DNA from: Streptomyces sp. NRRL B-24085
GTDB taxonomy: Bacteria > Actinomycetota > Actinomycetes > Streptomycetales > Streptomycetaceae
Direction of reading: 5' to 3'
Assembly (NCBI RefSeq): GCF_001282115.1
Contig: NZ_LJBR01000312.1
Span: 1 to 37,256 of the forward strand
Length of the DNA stretch: 37,256 nt
The position numbers and the translations under genes were made by a program. Of this stretch, positions 25,279-33,557 are shown piece by piece. The first letter of the stretch is position 1. Each line of letters opens with the position of its first letter. The notes under the pieces were generated by a model. It was not told where the DNA came from. It searched no databases and saw only the letters and a list, made by a program, of their open reading frames with translations.

Positions 25279-27546
25279 TTGTCCCTGCATCACCACGCGC
25301 CCGGGCGGCGCAGACGCGCAGCCGCCCTCGTCCTCACCGCCGTCGGCTCCCTGCTCGTCGTGGCCGCCCCTACACCGGCCGGCGCGACCCCGGCGGACCC
25401 GGGGCGCACTAAGATCACGACCACCCCCCGGGCCGGTGCGGCCCAGGTAGCCCTCACCCCCGCCCGCCGCACCGCCCTGGTGAAGAAGGCCCAGTCCGCG
25501 GCGGCCGGCACGGCACAGCGCATCGGGCTGGGCGCCAAGGAGAAACTCGTCGTCAAGGACGTCCTCACCGACGCGGACGGCACCACCCACACCCGCTACG
25601 AGCGCACCTTCTCCGGCCTGCCCGTCCTGGGCGGTGACCTCGTCGTCCACGACCGCGCCGGCCGTACCACCGTCACCAAGGCGAACCCGGCCCGCCTGTC
25701 GGTACCCACCCTCAGCCCGCGGATCACGGCTGCCGACGCCGTCGGCGAGGCTCTCACGGCGTCCAGGAAGGACCACGTCAAGGGCGCTGAGGTGGAGAAC
25801 GCCTCCCGGCAGGTGATCTGGGCCGGCAGCGGCAAGCCCGTCCTGGCCTGGGAGACCCTCGTCAAGGGCGTCCAGAGGGACGGCACGCCCAGCGAACTCC
25901 AGGTCGTCACCGACGCCGTCAGTGGCAAGGAACTCCTGACCGCGCAGAAGGTGCACACCGGTGAGGGCACCGGCCAGTACGTCGGCACGGTCCCGCTCGG
26001 CACCACACAGGCCGGATCGACGTACCAGCTCACCGACCCCGACCGTGCCGGACACAAGACCTACGACCTGAACCAGGGCACCTCGGGAACCGGCACCCTC
26101 TTCACGGACGACAACGATGTCTGGGGCAACGGCCTGCCGTCCAGCCGCCAGACCGCAGGCGTCGACGTGGCCTTCGGAGCCGCGGCCACCTGGGACTTCT
26201 ACAAGGAGGCCTACGGCCGCAACGGCATCCGCAACGACGGTGTCGCCGCCTACAGCCGCGCCCACTACGGCAACAACTACGTCAACGCCTTCTGGCAGGA
26301 CTCCTGCTTCTGCATGACCTACGGCGACGGCTCGGGCAACACCCACCCGCTCACGGCGCTCGACGTGGCCGCCCACGAGATGAGCCACGGGGTCACCGCC
26401 GCCACCGCGGGCCTGCTCTACGCGGGCGAGTCCGGCGGTCTGAACGAGGCGACCTCCGACATCTTCGCCGCCGCCGTCGAGTTCCACGAGAACCTCGCGG
26501 CCGACCCCGGCGACTACCTCGTCGGCGAGAAGATCGACATCAACGGCGACGGCACGCCCCTGCGTTACATGGACAAGCCCTCCAAGGACGGTGACTCCAG
26601 GGACAGCTGGAGCTCCGGCCTGGGCGGGATCGACGTCCACTACTCGTCCGGCCCCGCGAACCACTTCTTCTACCTGCTCTCCGAGGGCAGCGGCGCCAAG
26701 ACCGTCAACGGCGTCTCCTACGACAGCCCGACCTCCGACGGCCGTCCCGTCACCGGCATCGGCATCGAGAACGCCGCCGCGATCTGGTACCGCGCGCTGA
26801 CGACGTACATGACCTCGACGACCGACTACGCCGGCGCCCGCACCGCCACCCTGTCCGCCGCCGCCGACCTGTTCGGCGCCTACAGCCCCACCTACCTGGC
26901 CGTCGCCGACGCCTGGGCCGGCATCAACGTCGGCAGCCGCATCGCCCTCGGCGTCAACCTCGCTCCGATCGCCGACCGGACCAGCGGCGTCGGCCAGGCC
27001 GTCAGCCTCCGGGTGGACGCCTACACCACCAACACGGACGCCACGCTGACCTATGAGGCCACCGGCCTGCCCGACGGCCTGGCCATCAGCCCCAGCGGTC
27101 TGGTCAGCGGCACCCCGACCACCCTCGGCACGGGGGAGGTCACGGTCACGGTGACCGACAGCACCGGAGCGAGCGCCTCGGCCACCTTCAGATGGCAGAT
27201 CGCCTACGTCTATGCCGGCTCCACCCGGGTGGACATCCCCGACAACGGCGCCGCCGTGGAGTCCCCGGTGACCATCGCCGGCCGCGACGGCAATGCCTCC
27301 GCGACGACCAAGGTGTACGTCAACATCGTTCACACCTACCGCGGTGACCTCACCGTCGACCTCGTAGGCCCGAACGGCACCGTCTACTCCTTGCTGAACC
27401 GCAGCGGCGGCTCCGCCGACAACGTCGACCAGACCTTCACGGTCGACGCCTCCGCCCAACCGCTCAACGGCACCTGGAAGTTGCGAGTACAGGACCGGGC
27501 GTCGATCGACGTCGGGTACATCGCACGATGGGAACTGACACCCTGA
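25279..27546 (+). CDS. Secreted M4 (thermolysin-family) metalloprotease with Ig-like and P domains
   Basis: This 755-residue exported zinc endopeptidase is made as a proenzyme. It has a signal peptide (residues ~1-36, cut near AGA-TP), then an FTP/PepSY-type propeptide (~60-230; RYERTFSGLPVLGGDLVVHD). The M4 catalytic domain spans ~235-555 with HEMSH at 366-370, the third zinc ligand Glu390 in LNEATSD and the active-site His in SSGPANHFF. A putative Ig-like domain (~560-645; ATGLPDGLAISPSGLVSGTP) is followed by a C-terminal proprotein-convertase P domain (~650-755; HTYRGDLTVDLVGPNGT, TWKLRVQD). TTG 25279 is chosen because AAGGAGA is six bases upstream and the signal peptide starts there. The P domain probably aids folding or substrate binding. 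It supplies peptides from secreted or plant protein. Confidence 0.93.
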   Translation: MSLHHHAPGRRRRAAALVLTAVGSLLVVAAPTPAGATPADPGRTKITTTPRAGAAQVALTPARRTALVKKAQSAAAGTAQRIGLGAKEKLVVKDVLTDADGTTHTRYERTFSGLPVLGGDLVVHDRAGRTTVTKANPARLSVPTLSPRITAADAVGEALTASRKDHVKGAEVENASRQVIWAGSGKPVLAWETLVKGVQRDGTPSELQVVTDAVSGKELLTAQKVHTGEGTGQYVGTVPLGTTQAGSTYQLTDPDRAGHKTYDLNQGTSGTGTLFTDDNDVWGNGLPSSRQTAGVDVAFGAAATWDFYKEAYGRNGIRNDGVAAYSRAHYGNNYVNAFWQDSCFCMTYGDGSGNTHPLTALDVAAHEMSHGVTAATAGLLYAGESGGLNEATSDIFAAAVEFHENLAADPGDYLVGEKIDINGDGTPLRYMDKPSKDGDSRDSWSSGLGGIDVHYSSGPANHFFYLLSEGSGAKTVNGVSYDSPTSDGRPVTGIGIENAAAIWYRALTTYMTSTTDYAGARTATLSAAADLFGAYSPTYLAVADAWAGINVGSRIALGVNLAPIADRTSGVGQAVSLRVDAYTTNTDATLTYEATGLPDGLAISPSGLVSGTPTTLGTGEVTVTVTDSTGASASATFRWQIAYVYAGSTRVDIPDNGAAVESPVTIAGRDGNASATTKVYVNIVHTYRGDLTVDLVGPNGTVYSLLNRSGGSADNVDQTFTVDASAQPLNGTWKLRVQDRASIDVGYIARWELTP

Positions 27547-27561
27547 CCTGACAGCACACAG

Positions 27562-27589
27562 CCGCCCGGGTCCCTGGGGATCCGGGCGG
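27562..27589. terminator. Bidirectional terminator between protease and sigma factor genes
   Basis: A stem of about 12 bp (CCGCCCGG at 27562-27569 with 27582-27589, extended inward by a G-U pair and TCC/GGA) has a tight loop. It lies 15 bases after the protease stop and 57 bases past the convergent sigma factor gene. Confidence 0.75.
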
Positions 27590-27646
27590 CGCCGTCCGTT
27601 CCGTCGGGTACGCCGCGATGGCTCCCGGCACCGGCGGATACGGGTG

Positions 27647-28492
27647 TCACTGAGTGGTGAGCATGCCCTCGCGCAGTCGGGCGAGGGTGCGGGAAAGCAG
27701 GCGGGAGACATGCATCTGCGAGACGCCGAGGCGCTCGCCGATCTGCGCCTGGGTGAGTTCCTCGACGAACCGCATGTGGATGATCCGGCGGTCCCGCTCG
27801 TCGAGTTCCGCGATCATGGGGGCCAGCGCGTGGAAGTCCTCCACCAGCTCCAGTGCCGCGTCGTCCGTGCCGATGAAGTCCGCGAGTGAGCCCTCGCCGT
27901 CCTCCGTGCCGTCGATGGTGGCGTCCAGCGAGGTGGAGTTGTAGGCGTTCGAGGCCAGCCGCGCCTCGAGAACCTCCGCTTCGGGCAGGCACATCAGCTC
28001 GGACAGTTCCTTGACCGTGGGGGTCCGGCCCAGGCGGCTGCGGAGTTCTTCGGTGGCGCGGGCCAGCTGAACCCGGGCTTCCTGCAGACGGCGCGGCACA
28101 TGGACGGCCCAGGTGGTGTCGCGGAAGAACCGCTTGATCTCGCCCACGATGTAGGGGATGGCGAAGGAGGTGAACTCCACCTCACGAGTGAGTTCGAAGC
28201 GGTCGATCGCCTTGATCAGGCCGATCATGCCGACCTGGACGATGTCCTCCATCTCCTCCGGACCCCGGCTGCGGAACCGCCCCGCGGCGAAACGCACCAG
28301 GGACATGTTCATCTCGATCAGCGTGTTCCGGGCGTACTGGTACTCGGGCGTGCCCTCCTCCAGTACGGCGAGCTGGTCGAAGAACAGCTTGGTGAGAGCA
28401 CGGGCGTCCTTGGGCGCGACCTTGGACGGGTCGGCGAGTTCCGGCAGCTCCCTCACGTGAGTCTCTGTCCTTGCCGCGCTCACTGCCACCAT
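27647..28492 (-). CDS. SigB/SigF-family RNA polymerase sigma factor
   Basis: This 281-residue group 3 sigma-70 factor of the stress/sporulation SigB-SigF type directs RNA polymerase to a dedicated promoter set. Region 2 is clear (EMEDIVQVGMIGLIKAIDRFE, ~80-100, then FTSFAIPYIVGEIKRFFRDTTW and the -10-reading segment). Region 3 (~135-190) reads QEARVQLARATEELRSRLGR, and region 4 (~245-275) has the helix-turn-helix LTQAQIGERLGVSQMHVSRLL. ATG 28492 is supported by GGGAGG eight bases upstream; an in-frame ATG at 28513 is a weaker alternative. Streptomycetes carry several such paralogues controlled by anti-sigma kinases, but no anti-sigma gene adjoins this one, so its partner must be encoded elsewhere. 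Confidence 0.93.
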   Translation of the reverse strand: MVAVSAARTETHVRELPELADPSKVAPKDARALTKLFFDQLAVLEEGTPEYQYARNTLIEMNMSLVRFAAGRFRSRGPEEMEDIVQVGMIGLIKAIDRFELTREVEFTSFAIPYIVGEIKRFFRDTTWAVHVPRRLQEARVQLARATEELRSRLGRTPTVKELSELMCLPEAEVLEARLASNAYNSTSLDATIDGTEDGEGSLADFIGTDDAALELVEDFHALAPMIAELDERDRRIIHMRFVEELTQAQIGERLGVSQMHVSRLLSRTLARLREGMLTTQ

Positions 28493-28628
28493 GGTGCTTC
28501 CCTCCCGAGACATCTGATCGCCTGTCTGATGGAGCCACAGGCTGGCGAGAAGCCGCCTTCCCGCAGATCCGCCGCTCATGCCTGCCTGCCCGCAGCACTT
28601 TCTGTCCTTGCATCGACGAATATGGGGC

Positions 28629-29531
28629 TCAGGCGGTCGTACTGTGCAAGTGGGTCTCTGCTCGGGTGTGGTGGGCGCCTGCGATCGCGACGGCGGCGCG
28701 CACGAAAGCGGCGACGGCCGCCGAGCGGGCGTCCTGGGGCCAGGCGACGGCCAGTGTGCAGTCCGGCAGGTCGCTGACCGGCCGGTAGGCGATCCCGGGG
28801 CGCGGGTTGCGGCGGGCGACCGAGGCGGGCGCGAAGAACACGATGCTGCCCGTCTCGACGAGGCTGAAGATCTCCGACAGGTTGGAGGCCGGTGCCGTCG
28901 CACCGGGCTGCGACGGCGCGGCGGGGCCCTCATCCGCAGGTGCGCCGTTGAGGAGGCGGCGGCCGGCCAGGTCCGCGCGGCACAGCCGGGTACGGGCGGC
29001 AAGCGGGTCGGTGGCGGCCATGGCGACCAGGACCGGCTCGGTCAGCAGCGGCTCGCTGTCCAGTCCGCGTTCGTCCACGGGACGGAGCACGAGTGCGACG
29101 TCGGCGAGGCCATCGCGCAGTGCCTGGGGCTGGGCGCCGAACCCGCCGAGGACCAGTTCCGGGGGCAAGGCCGCGGGGTCGGTGCTGTAGGCGTCCAGGA
29201 TCTGCGGCAGCAGACCGCCGTCGATGTCGGCCTTGAGGGCGATGCGCAACCTGGGCGAGGCGCTGCCGGCGTGCCGCGCCCGGTGGGCGGCGGCGGTGAC
29301 CGCCTCCAGCGCGGTTCTGGCGTCACGCAGCAGAATCTCTCCGGCGCCGGTGAGTCTCACCTGCCGGGTGGTCCGTTCGAACAGGGTCACGCCGAGCTGT
29401 CGTTCCAGGCTGCGGATCGTCCGGGACAGAGGGGGCTGCGCCATGCCCAGTCGGTCGGCGGCCCGCCCGAAGTGCAGTTCCTCCGCCACCGCGACGAAGC
29501 AGCGGAGCTGCCGCACCTCCAGATCATTCAT
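28629..29531 (-). CDS. LysR-family transcriptional regulator
   Basis: This 300-residue regulator has the N-terminal winged HTH (residues 1-60: LRCFVAVAEELHFGRAADRL, MAQPPLSRTIRSLERQLG) and an effector-binding domain (from ~90: LRIALKADIDGGLLPQIL, ending near residue 285). It is transcribed divergently from the NmrA-like oxidoreductase gene, the standard arrangement in which a LysR protein controls its neighbour in response to a small ligand. The start ATG 29531 begins MNDLEVRQLRCF, typical for the family. The intergenic region (29532-29657) has the T/A-rich GAGTATCAATGGCGATCGAG, a possible binding area. Its C-terminal tail (HHTRAETHLHSTTA) is unconserved. Confidence 0.92.
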   Translation of the reverse strand: MNDLEVRQLRCFVAVAEELHFGRAADRLGMAQPPLSRTIRSLERQLGVTLFERTTRQVRLTGAGEILLRDARTALEAVTAAAHRARHAGSASPRLRIALKADIDGGLLPQILDAYSTDPAALPPELVLGGFGAQPQALRDGLADVALVLRPVDERGLDSEPLLTEPVLVAMAATDPLAARTRLCRADLAGRRLLNGAPADEGPAAPSQPGATAPASNLSEIFSLVETGSIVFFAPASVARRNPRPGIAYRPVSDLPDCTLAVAWPQDARSAAVAAFVRAAVAIAGAHHTRAETHLHSTTA

Positions 29532-29657
29532 ACCTCCAGAGTATCAATGGCGATCGAGATGGTCCTTCACCTGCGCTGTTGCGCCAGGTTCACTCGAGAG
29601 CGACCGTCCGGCACGCCCTCAGGGGCTTGCCCTCGACCGCCATGCATGGAGGCACTC
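29532..29657. promoter_or_regulatory. Divergent LysR / NmrA-like promoter region
   Basis: These 126 bases should contain both promoters and the LysR binding site. ATC-N6-GAT at 29543-29554 within a locally AT-richer patch is a candidate half-site, but a clean T-N11-A box was not established. Confidence 0.35.
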
Positions 29658-30533
29658 GTGATCGTGATCACTACACCGACCGGTGACATCGGCCGACAGA
29701 TCCTGGACCGCGTCCTGGACAGCGGTGAGCCCGTCCGGGTGATCGCCCGCGACTCCTCCCGTCTCCCGGAGCACGTGCACGCGCGGGCGGAGGTGGTGCA
29801 GGGCTCACACGCCGACGCGGACACGATCGCGCGGGCACTGGAGGACGCCGACCGGCTGTTCTGGCTCGTGCCCCCGGCCGGTTTCCGGGACGCAGGTCCG
29901 GCCCTGAGCCACTACCTGGACTTCACCCGGGCGGCAGCCCAGGAAGCCGCCGACCGGGGGGTGCGGATGGTGTACGTCACCTCCCTGGGACACGGATACA
30001 AGGGTGAGGCGGGACTGCTCTCGGCCGCGCTCGGCATGGACGAGTTGATCGAGAGCACCGGTGTGCAGTACCGGGCCCTGGCGCTGCCGTTCTTCATGGA
30101 GAACGTCCTCCGCCAGGCCGAGTCGATCACACATCAGGGCGTGTTCTCTATGGCGAACACCGCGGACCGGCCTCTGCTGACCGTCGCCACCCAGGACGTG
30201 GCCACCGCGGCAACAGCCCTTCTGCTGGACGGCACCTGGAACGGTCAGGCCCGCATGCCCTTGGCCAGCCCCGACAACCTGACCCCTGACGGCATGGCTG
30301 AGATCATCTCCGAAACCCTGGGCTGCCCGGTGCGCTACGAGCAGGTGCCGCTCGCCGACTGCCAGGTCCGCATGGTGCGGCACGGCATGAGCCCCGCGCT
30401 GGCCCGGGACATGGCCGACATGGTCAACGCGCAGAACAACGGCATCTACGACGCCGAACCCCACGGCCCGGCCTGCGCCACCGACTTCCGCCGGTGGTGC
30501 CAGAACGTCCTGAAGCCGGCCGTCCGGTCCTGA
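29658..30533 (+). CDS. NmrA-like NAD(P)-binding oxidoreductase
   Basis: This 291-residue cytoplasmic protein has an N-terminal Rossmann fold: VIVITTPTGDIGRQIL with the dinucleotide-binding loop, and VRVIARDSSRLPEHV for the second strand, where Arg suggests NADP preference. The substrate-side segments RMVYVTSLGHGYKG and LALPFFMENVLRQA are typical of NmrA/atypical SDR proteins (quinone oxidoreductase or redox-sensor types). The catalytic Tyr-x-x-x-Lys of classical SDRs is not evident. GTG 29658 has GGAGG five bases upstream and starts at the first beta-strand; ATG 29646 contains that site within it and is less likely. It is divergent from the LysR gene, probably its regulator. Confidence 0.87.
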   Translation: MIVITTPTGDIGRQILDRVLDSGEPVRVIARDSSRLPEHVHARAEVVQGSHADADTIARALEDADRLFWLVPPAGFRDAGPALSHYLDFTRAAAQEAADRGVRMVYVTSLGHGYKGEAGLLSAALGMDELIESTGVQYRALALPFFMENVLRQAESITHQGVFSMANTADRPLLTVATQDVATAATALLLDGTWNGQARMPLASPDNLTPDGMAEIISETLGCPVRYEQVPLADCQVRMVRHGMSPALARDMADMVNAQNNGIYDAEPHGPACATDFRRWCQNVLKPAVRS

Positions 30534-30930
30534 CCGGCGCACCGCCGCCTTGCGCAGGGCTCGCTCGGCGATTCGGGCAGCTGCGGACGCGGGCAGCAGG
30601 CGGCCGAAGGCGAAGGTCTCGAAAGTGTTGAGGCGGCCGTCGACGACCGCCGGGCCCCGGCCGTGCAAGGCGGACATGACGGTGTCCGCGACGGCATCCG
30701 GCGTGCGCTTGCCCGGGACCCGCCGTGTGTTCATCGCCGTGTCGGTCGGGCCGGGGCTGACTGCCACGACCCGCACCCCCCTCGCCCTGGTCCCGGCCCA
30801 CACATTCCCTGCCGGGCCAGCCGCTCGGTGATCGCGGCCCCGATGCCGAGTGCACACAACTCCTGGCCCGAGTACGGCAGGTCCGTGACGAACTCGCCCG
30901 CCAAGAGCAGCAGATCGCTCAGCGCCGTGC
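30534..30930 (-). pseudogene. Relic of a short-chain dehydrogenase/reductase
   Basis: The minus strand encodes the C-terminal third of a classical SDR: RARGVRVVAVSPGPTDTAMN, TPDAVADTVMSALHGRGPAV and LNTFETFAFGRLLPASAAA. Upstream, in a different frame, GIGAAITERLARQG resembles the start of an SDR Rossmann fold joined directly to this tail. The central catalytic part, including the Ser and YxxxK motifs, is absent, and the reading frame changes at the junction, so the gene is dead. Its 3' end runs into the convergent NmrA-like gene. Confidence 0.65.
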
Positions 30931-31031
30931 TTCAGGCGACCGAATCGCCGGCGAGCAGTTCCTGCGCCGGAGTCCCGGGAACGCCGGGCTTCTCGGCCTT
31001 CCTTCGTTGCTGCCCCGTTCACCGTCCGGAA

Positions 31032-33485
31032 CTAGCCGGTGGGCAGGGAGACGGTGATGTCGGTGCGTTGTCCGGCGGCCAGGGACATCTTGCGGGCGTG
31101 GGTGCCGAGGGGTGAAGCGGCCACGGTCGCCGACGTGGTCACCGAGGTCATGCCGCGACAGCTGATGAGGGTGACGGTCTGGTCGACCGCCGAGGTGACG
31201 GAGAGCGTGGCGGCGCGGGCGGACAGGTCCCAGCTGAAGTTGTGGACGCGGATACCACCGCGCGTGCGTACGCCGGTGATGGTGCCCTGGGCGAGTTGGT
31301 CGGGCAGGGCCGGCAGGACTTCCAGCACTCCGGGCCGGGAGTAGATCAGGGCCTCCGCGAGCACAGCCGGCAGGGCGTTCGCGGCGTCCGCGTTGTAGAT
31401 GTCCAGGTCGGGATTGTGCGAGGTCATCAGCGACCTGAAGAGCATGTTGTTGCCGATGATCTTCCTCAGGTTGTCGTAGACCTTGCCGCCGTCCTTCAGG
31501 CGAGCGGCGGCCAGGGCACGGTGGAGACTGCCGTGGGCGGAGATGTTCTGATCACCGCGCTTCTCCAGGGCCTTGAGCGCCGGACCGACGAGTGCGGGCT
31601 GCTCCTCGGGGTTGATCTCGTGCAACGGCCAAGCGCCATACAGGTGCTGGACATGGCGGTGGTCGTAGTGGTCGGTCAGGGTGGGCCAGGACCATTCGGC
31701 GAGCGCGCCGTCGCTGTTGACGCGGTAGTCGGGCAGCTTGGCCAGCAGCGCCGTCCAGCGGGACACGCCCTGTCCGCTGCCCTGCTCCACGCCCAGCGCG
31801 TTGGCCGCGTCGACGGCGGCCTGGAGGGCGTGCCGGCCGGCCATGATGTCGCCGGTGGCGTTGACCGACAGGCACACGCCGGTGTTGCCGGGCGCGTTCT
31901 CCATGGAGAAGGACGGCACGAAGACGGCCTTGCCGTTCGCGTCGCTCCGGGTCAGGAAGTCCTCGTAGAACAGGGCCAGTTCCATCAACGCCGGCGCCAG
32001 CTTGCTGCGGTGGAACTCGCTGTCGCCGGTGACCTCGTAGTACTCCAGCATCGGGTACAGCAACCAGTCGGCGCCGCCGGTCCAGCAGTGGCCCGGAAAC
32101 GAGTCGTTGTCGAAGTGGAGCATGTGGCCGTACTCGCCGTCGGTGCGGGACGGGGCGAGGAAGCCGCGCGCGCCGTAGAGGTGGGCGGCGTTGGTGCGCC
32201 AGTCGGCGAGCTGGCCGAGGACCAGGTCGAAGTAACCTTTCATGACCTCGGTGGTGTCGAGGATGTTGGCGCCCGCGACCTGGAGGTTGATGTTGGCGTC
32301 GGTCGTGAGGTCGTCGGCCCAGGCGCCGTTCCAGGAGCCCGTCCAGATGCCGGTGAGGCGGGGCGGCAGGACCCCGCTGGAACTGAGGAAGAGGTAGCGG
32401 CCCGAGTCGTACAGCCGCTCGAGCAGCGCGAGGTCGATGACGTCCCGGTCCGCGTTCTGGCGGGCGATGAGTTCGCTGACGGAGAGCCCGCGGTCGGCGT
32501 CGGGGACGTCGAGGTCGAGGCGGGAGCGGTCGTACAACTCGGTGTGGAGCGCGGTGTGCGCCGAACGCAGGGCGGCGTAGTCGGTGCCGGTCGCGGCCAG
32601 CTGGGCGTGCAGCGGTTCGGAGTCCCAGGCGGTGGCGGACTCGTAGCGGTCCAGCTTGGTCAGCAGGAGCACCCTGGCGGCCCTGGACACGACGATCGTG
32701 GAGCCGCTGACGGTCACCGAGGAGTTCGCCCCGGTCGCCGCGACACGCGTGACGCCCTCGTAGCCGAAGGCGCCCTGCCCCGCGGGATAGGTGCCGCGCA
32801 GGTTCAGATAGCCGTCGCCGTCGCTCACCGTGGCGCGGGTGGTGAAACCGACGGTGCCGGGGACACCGTCGAGCGCGGTGTTGACGCTCAGCGTGGTGTC
32901 GACCGTGCGGCCCGGGGCGGGGATCAGCTCGTGGACGATCACGTTGTCGGTCCGGGAGACGAACGCCCGGCGCGTCCAGGTGCCGTACTCGTCGGTCCAG
33001 CTGGAAGTGACCTCCCCGGTGCGGTAGTCGGTGGTCCGGGTGTAGTCGTCGACCGTGGTCATGCCCGGAGTGCTGATGAGGAGTTCGTACGCGGGATGGT
33101 AGGTCTGCGTCCAGTGCAGCGACCACCCGGAGGCGAAGTCCCTGTTCGCGCCGGCGTAGTCGCCGGCCAGGGCCTTGTCCCGTACGCCGTCGAGGCGGCC
33201 GGAGAGCACGGGGGGCTCGAGCGTGCGGGTGCCGTTCGGCAGCACCAGCCGGTGGTGGTTGAGGACCACCTTCTCCAGCGTCGGCACCCCGTGCAGGACG
33301 GCTCCGTGCTCGCCGTTGCCAGTGAGGAAGCCGTCGGTCCAGGAGGCGGCGGGGGAGGTGTCGTGGATGCCCCGGTCGGGGAGCGTGACCCGTGGGGGAG
33401 CGGCGGTCCCGGCGGTGATCGGGTCCGTGGAGCCGATCGGGTCCACGGAGCCGTTCGAGGAGCCGTCCAGGGGGTGGTTCGTCAC
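31032..33485 (-). CDS. GH95-family glycosidase (alpha-L-fucosidase/L-galactosidase type), no signal peptide
   Basis: This 817-residue inverting glycosidase has the GH95 layout. An N-terminal beta-sandwich (ASWTDGFLTGNGEHGAVLHG) is followed by an (alpha/alpha)6 barrel and a C-terminal beta domain. By comparison with the Bifidobacterium AfcA active site, Asn398 and Asn400 in DANINLQ, Glu529 in SFSMENAPG (acid) and Asp700 in IYNADAANALP (base side) are the expected key residues. Surrounding motifs deviate from the usual NINLQMNYWP and QIDGNFG. GTG 33485 has GAAGGAT just upstream; no hydrophobic signal follows, so the enzyme is probably cytoplasmic. It is the last gene after a CUT2 sugar importer (73 bp), implying action on imported saccharides. 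Substrate (fucoside, L-galactoside or other) is open. Confidence 0.88.
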   Translation of the reverse strand: MTNHPLDGSSNGSVDPIGSTDPITAGTAAPPRVTLPDRGIHDTSPAASWTDGFLTGNGEHGAVLHGVPTLEKVVLNHHRLVLPNGTRTLEPPVLSGRLDGVRDKALAGDYAGANRDFASGWSLHWTQTYHPAYELLISTPGMTTVDDYTRTTDYRTGEVTSSWTDEYGTWTRRAFVSRTDNVIVHELIPAPGRTVDTTLSVNTALDGVPGTVGFTTRATVSDGDGYLNLRGTYPAGQGAFGYEGVTRVAATGANSSVTVSGSTIVVSRAARVLLLTKLDRYESATAWDSEPLHAQLAATGTDYAALRSAHTALHTELYDRSRLDLDVPDADRGLSVSELIARQNADRDVIDLALLERLYDSGRYLFLSSSGVLPPRLTGIWTGSWNGAWADDLTTDANINLQVAGANILDTTEVMKGYFDLVLGQLADWRTNAAHLYGARGFLAPSRTDGEYGHMLHFDNDSFPGHCWTGGADWLLYPMLEYYEVTGDSEFHRSKLAPALMELALFYEDFLTRSDANGKAVFVPSFSMENAPGNTGVCLSVNATGDIMAGRHALQAAVDAANALGVEQGSGQGVSRWTALLAKLPDYRVNSDGALAEWSWPTLTDHYDHRHVQHLYGAWPLHEINPEEQPALVGPALKALEKRGDQNISAHGSLHRALAAARLKDGGKVYDNLRKIIGNNMLFRSLMTSHNPDLDIYNADAANALPAVLAEALIYSRPGVLEVLPALPDQLAQGTITGVRTRGGIRVHNFSWDLSARAATLSVTSAVDQTVTLISCRGMTSVTTSATVAASPLGTHARKMSLAAGQRTDITVSLPTG

Positions 33486-33557
33486 GCAGGATCCTTCGGG
33501 AGAGCAGGGTGGAGACAGAGGGCGGAGGCGACCCGGGGAGGTGGTCGCCTCCACCGG

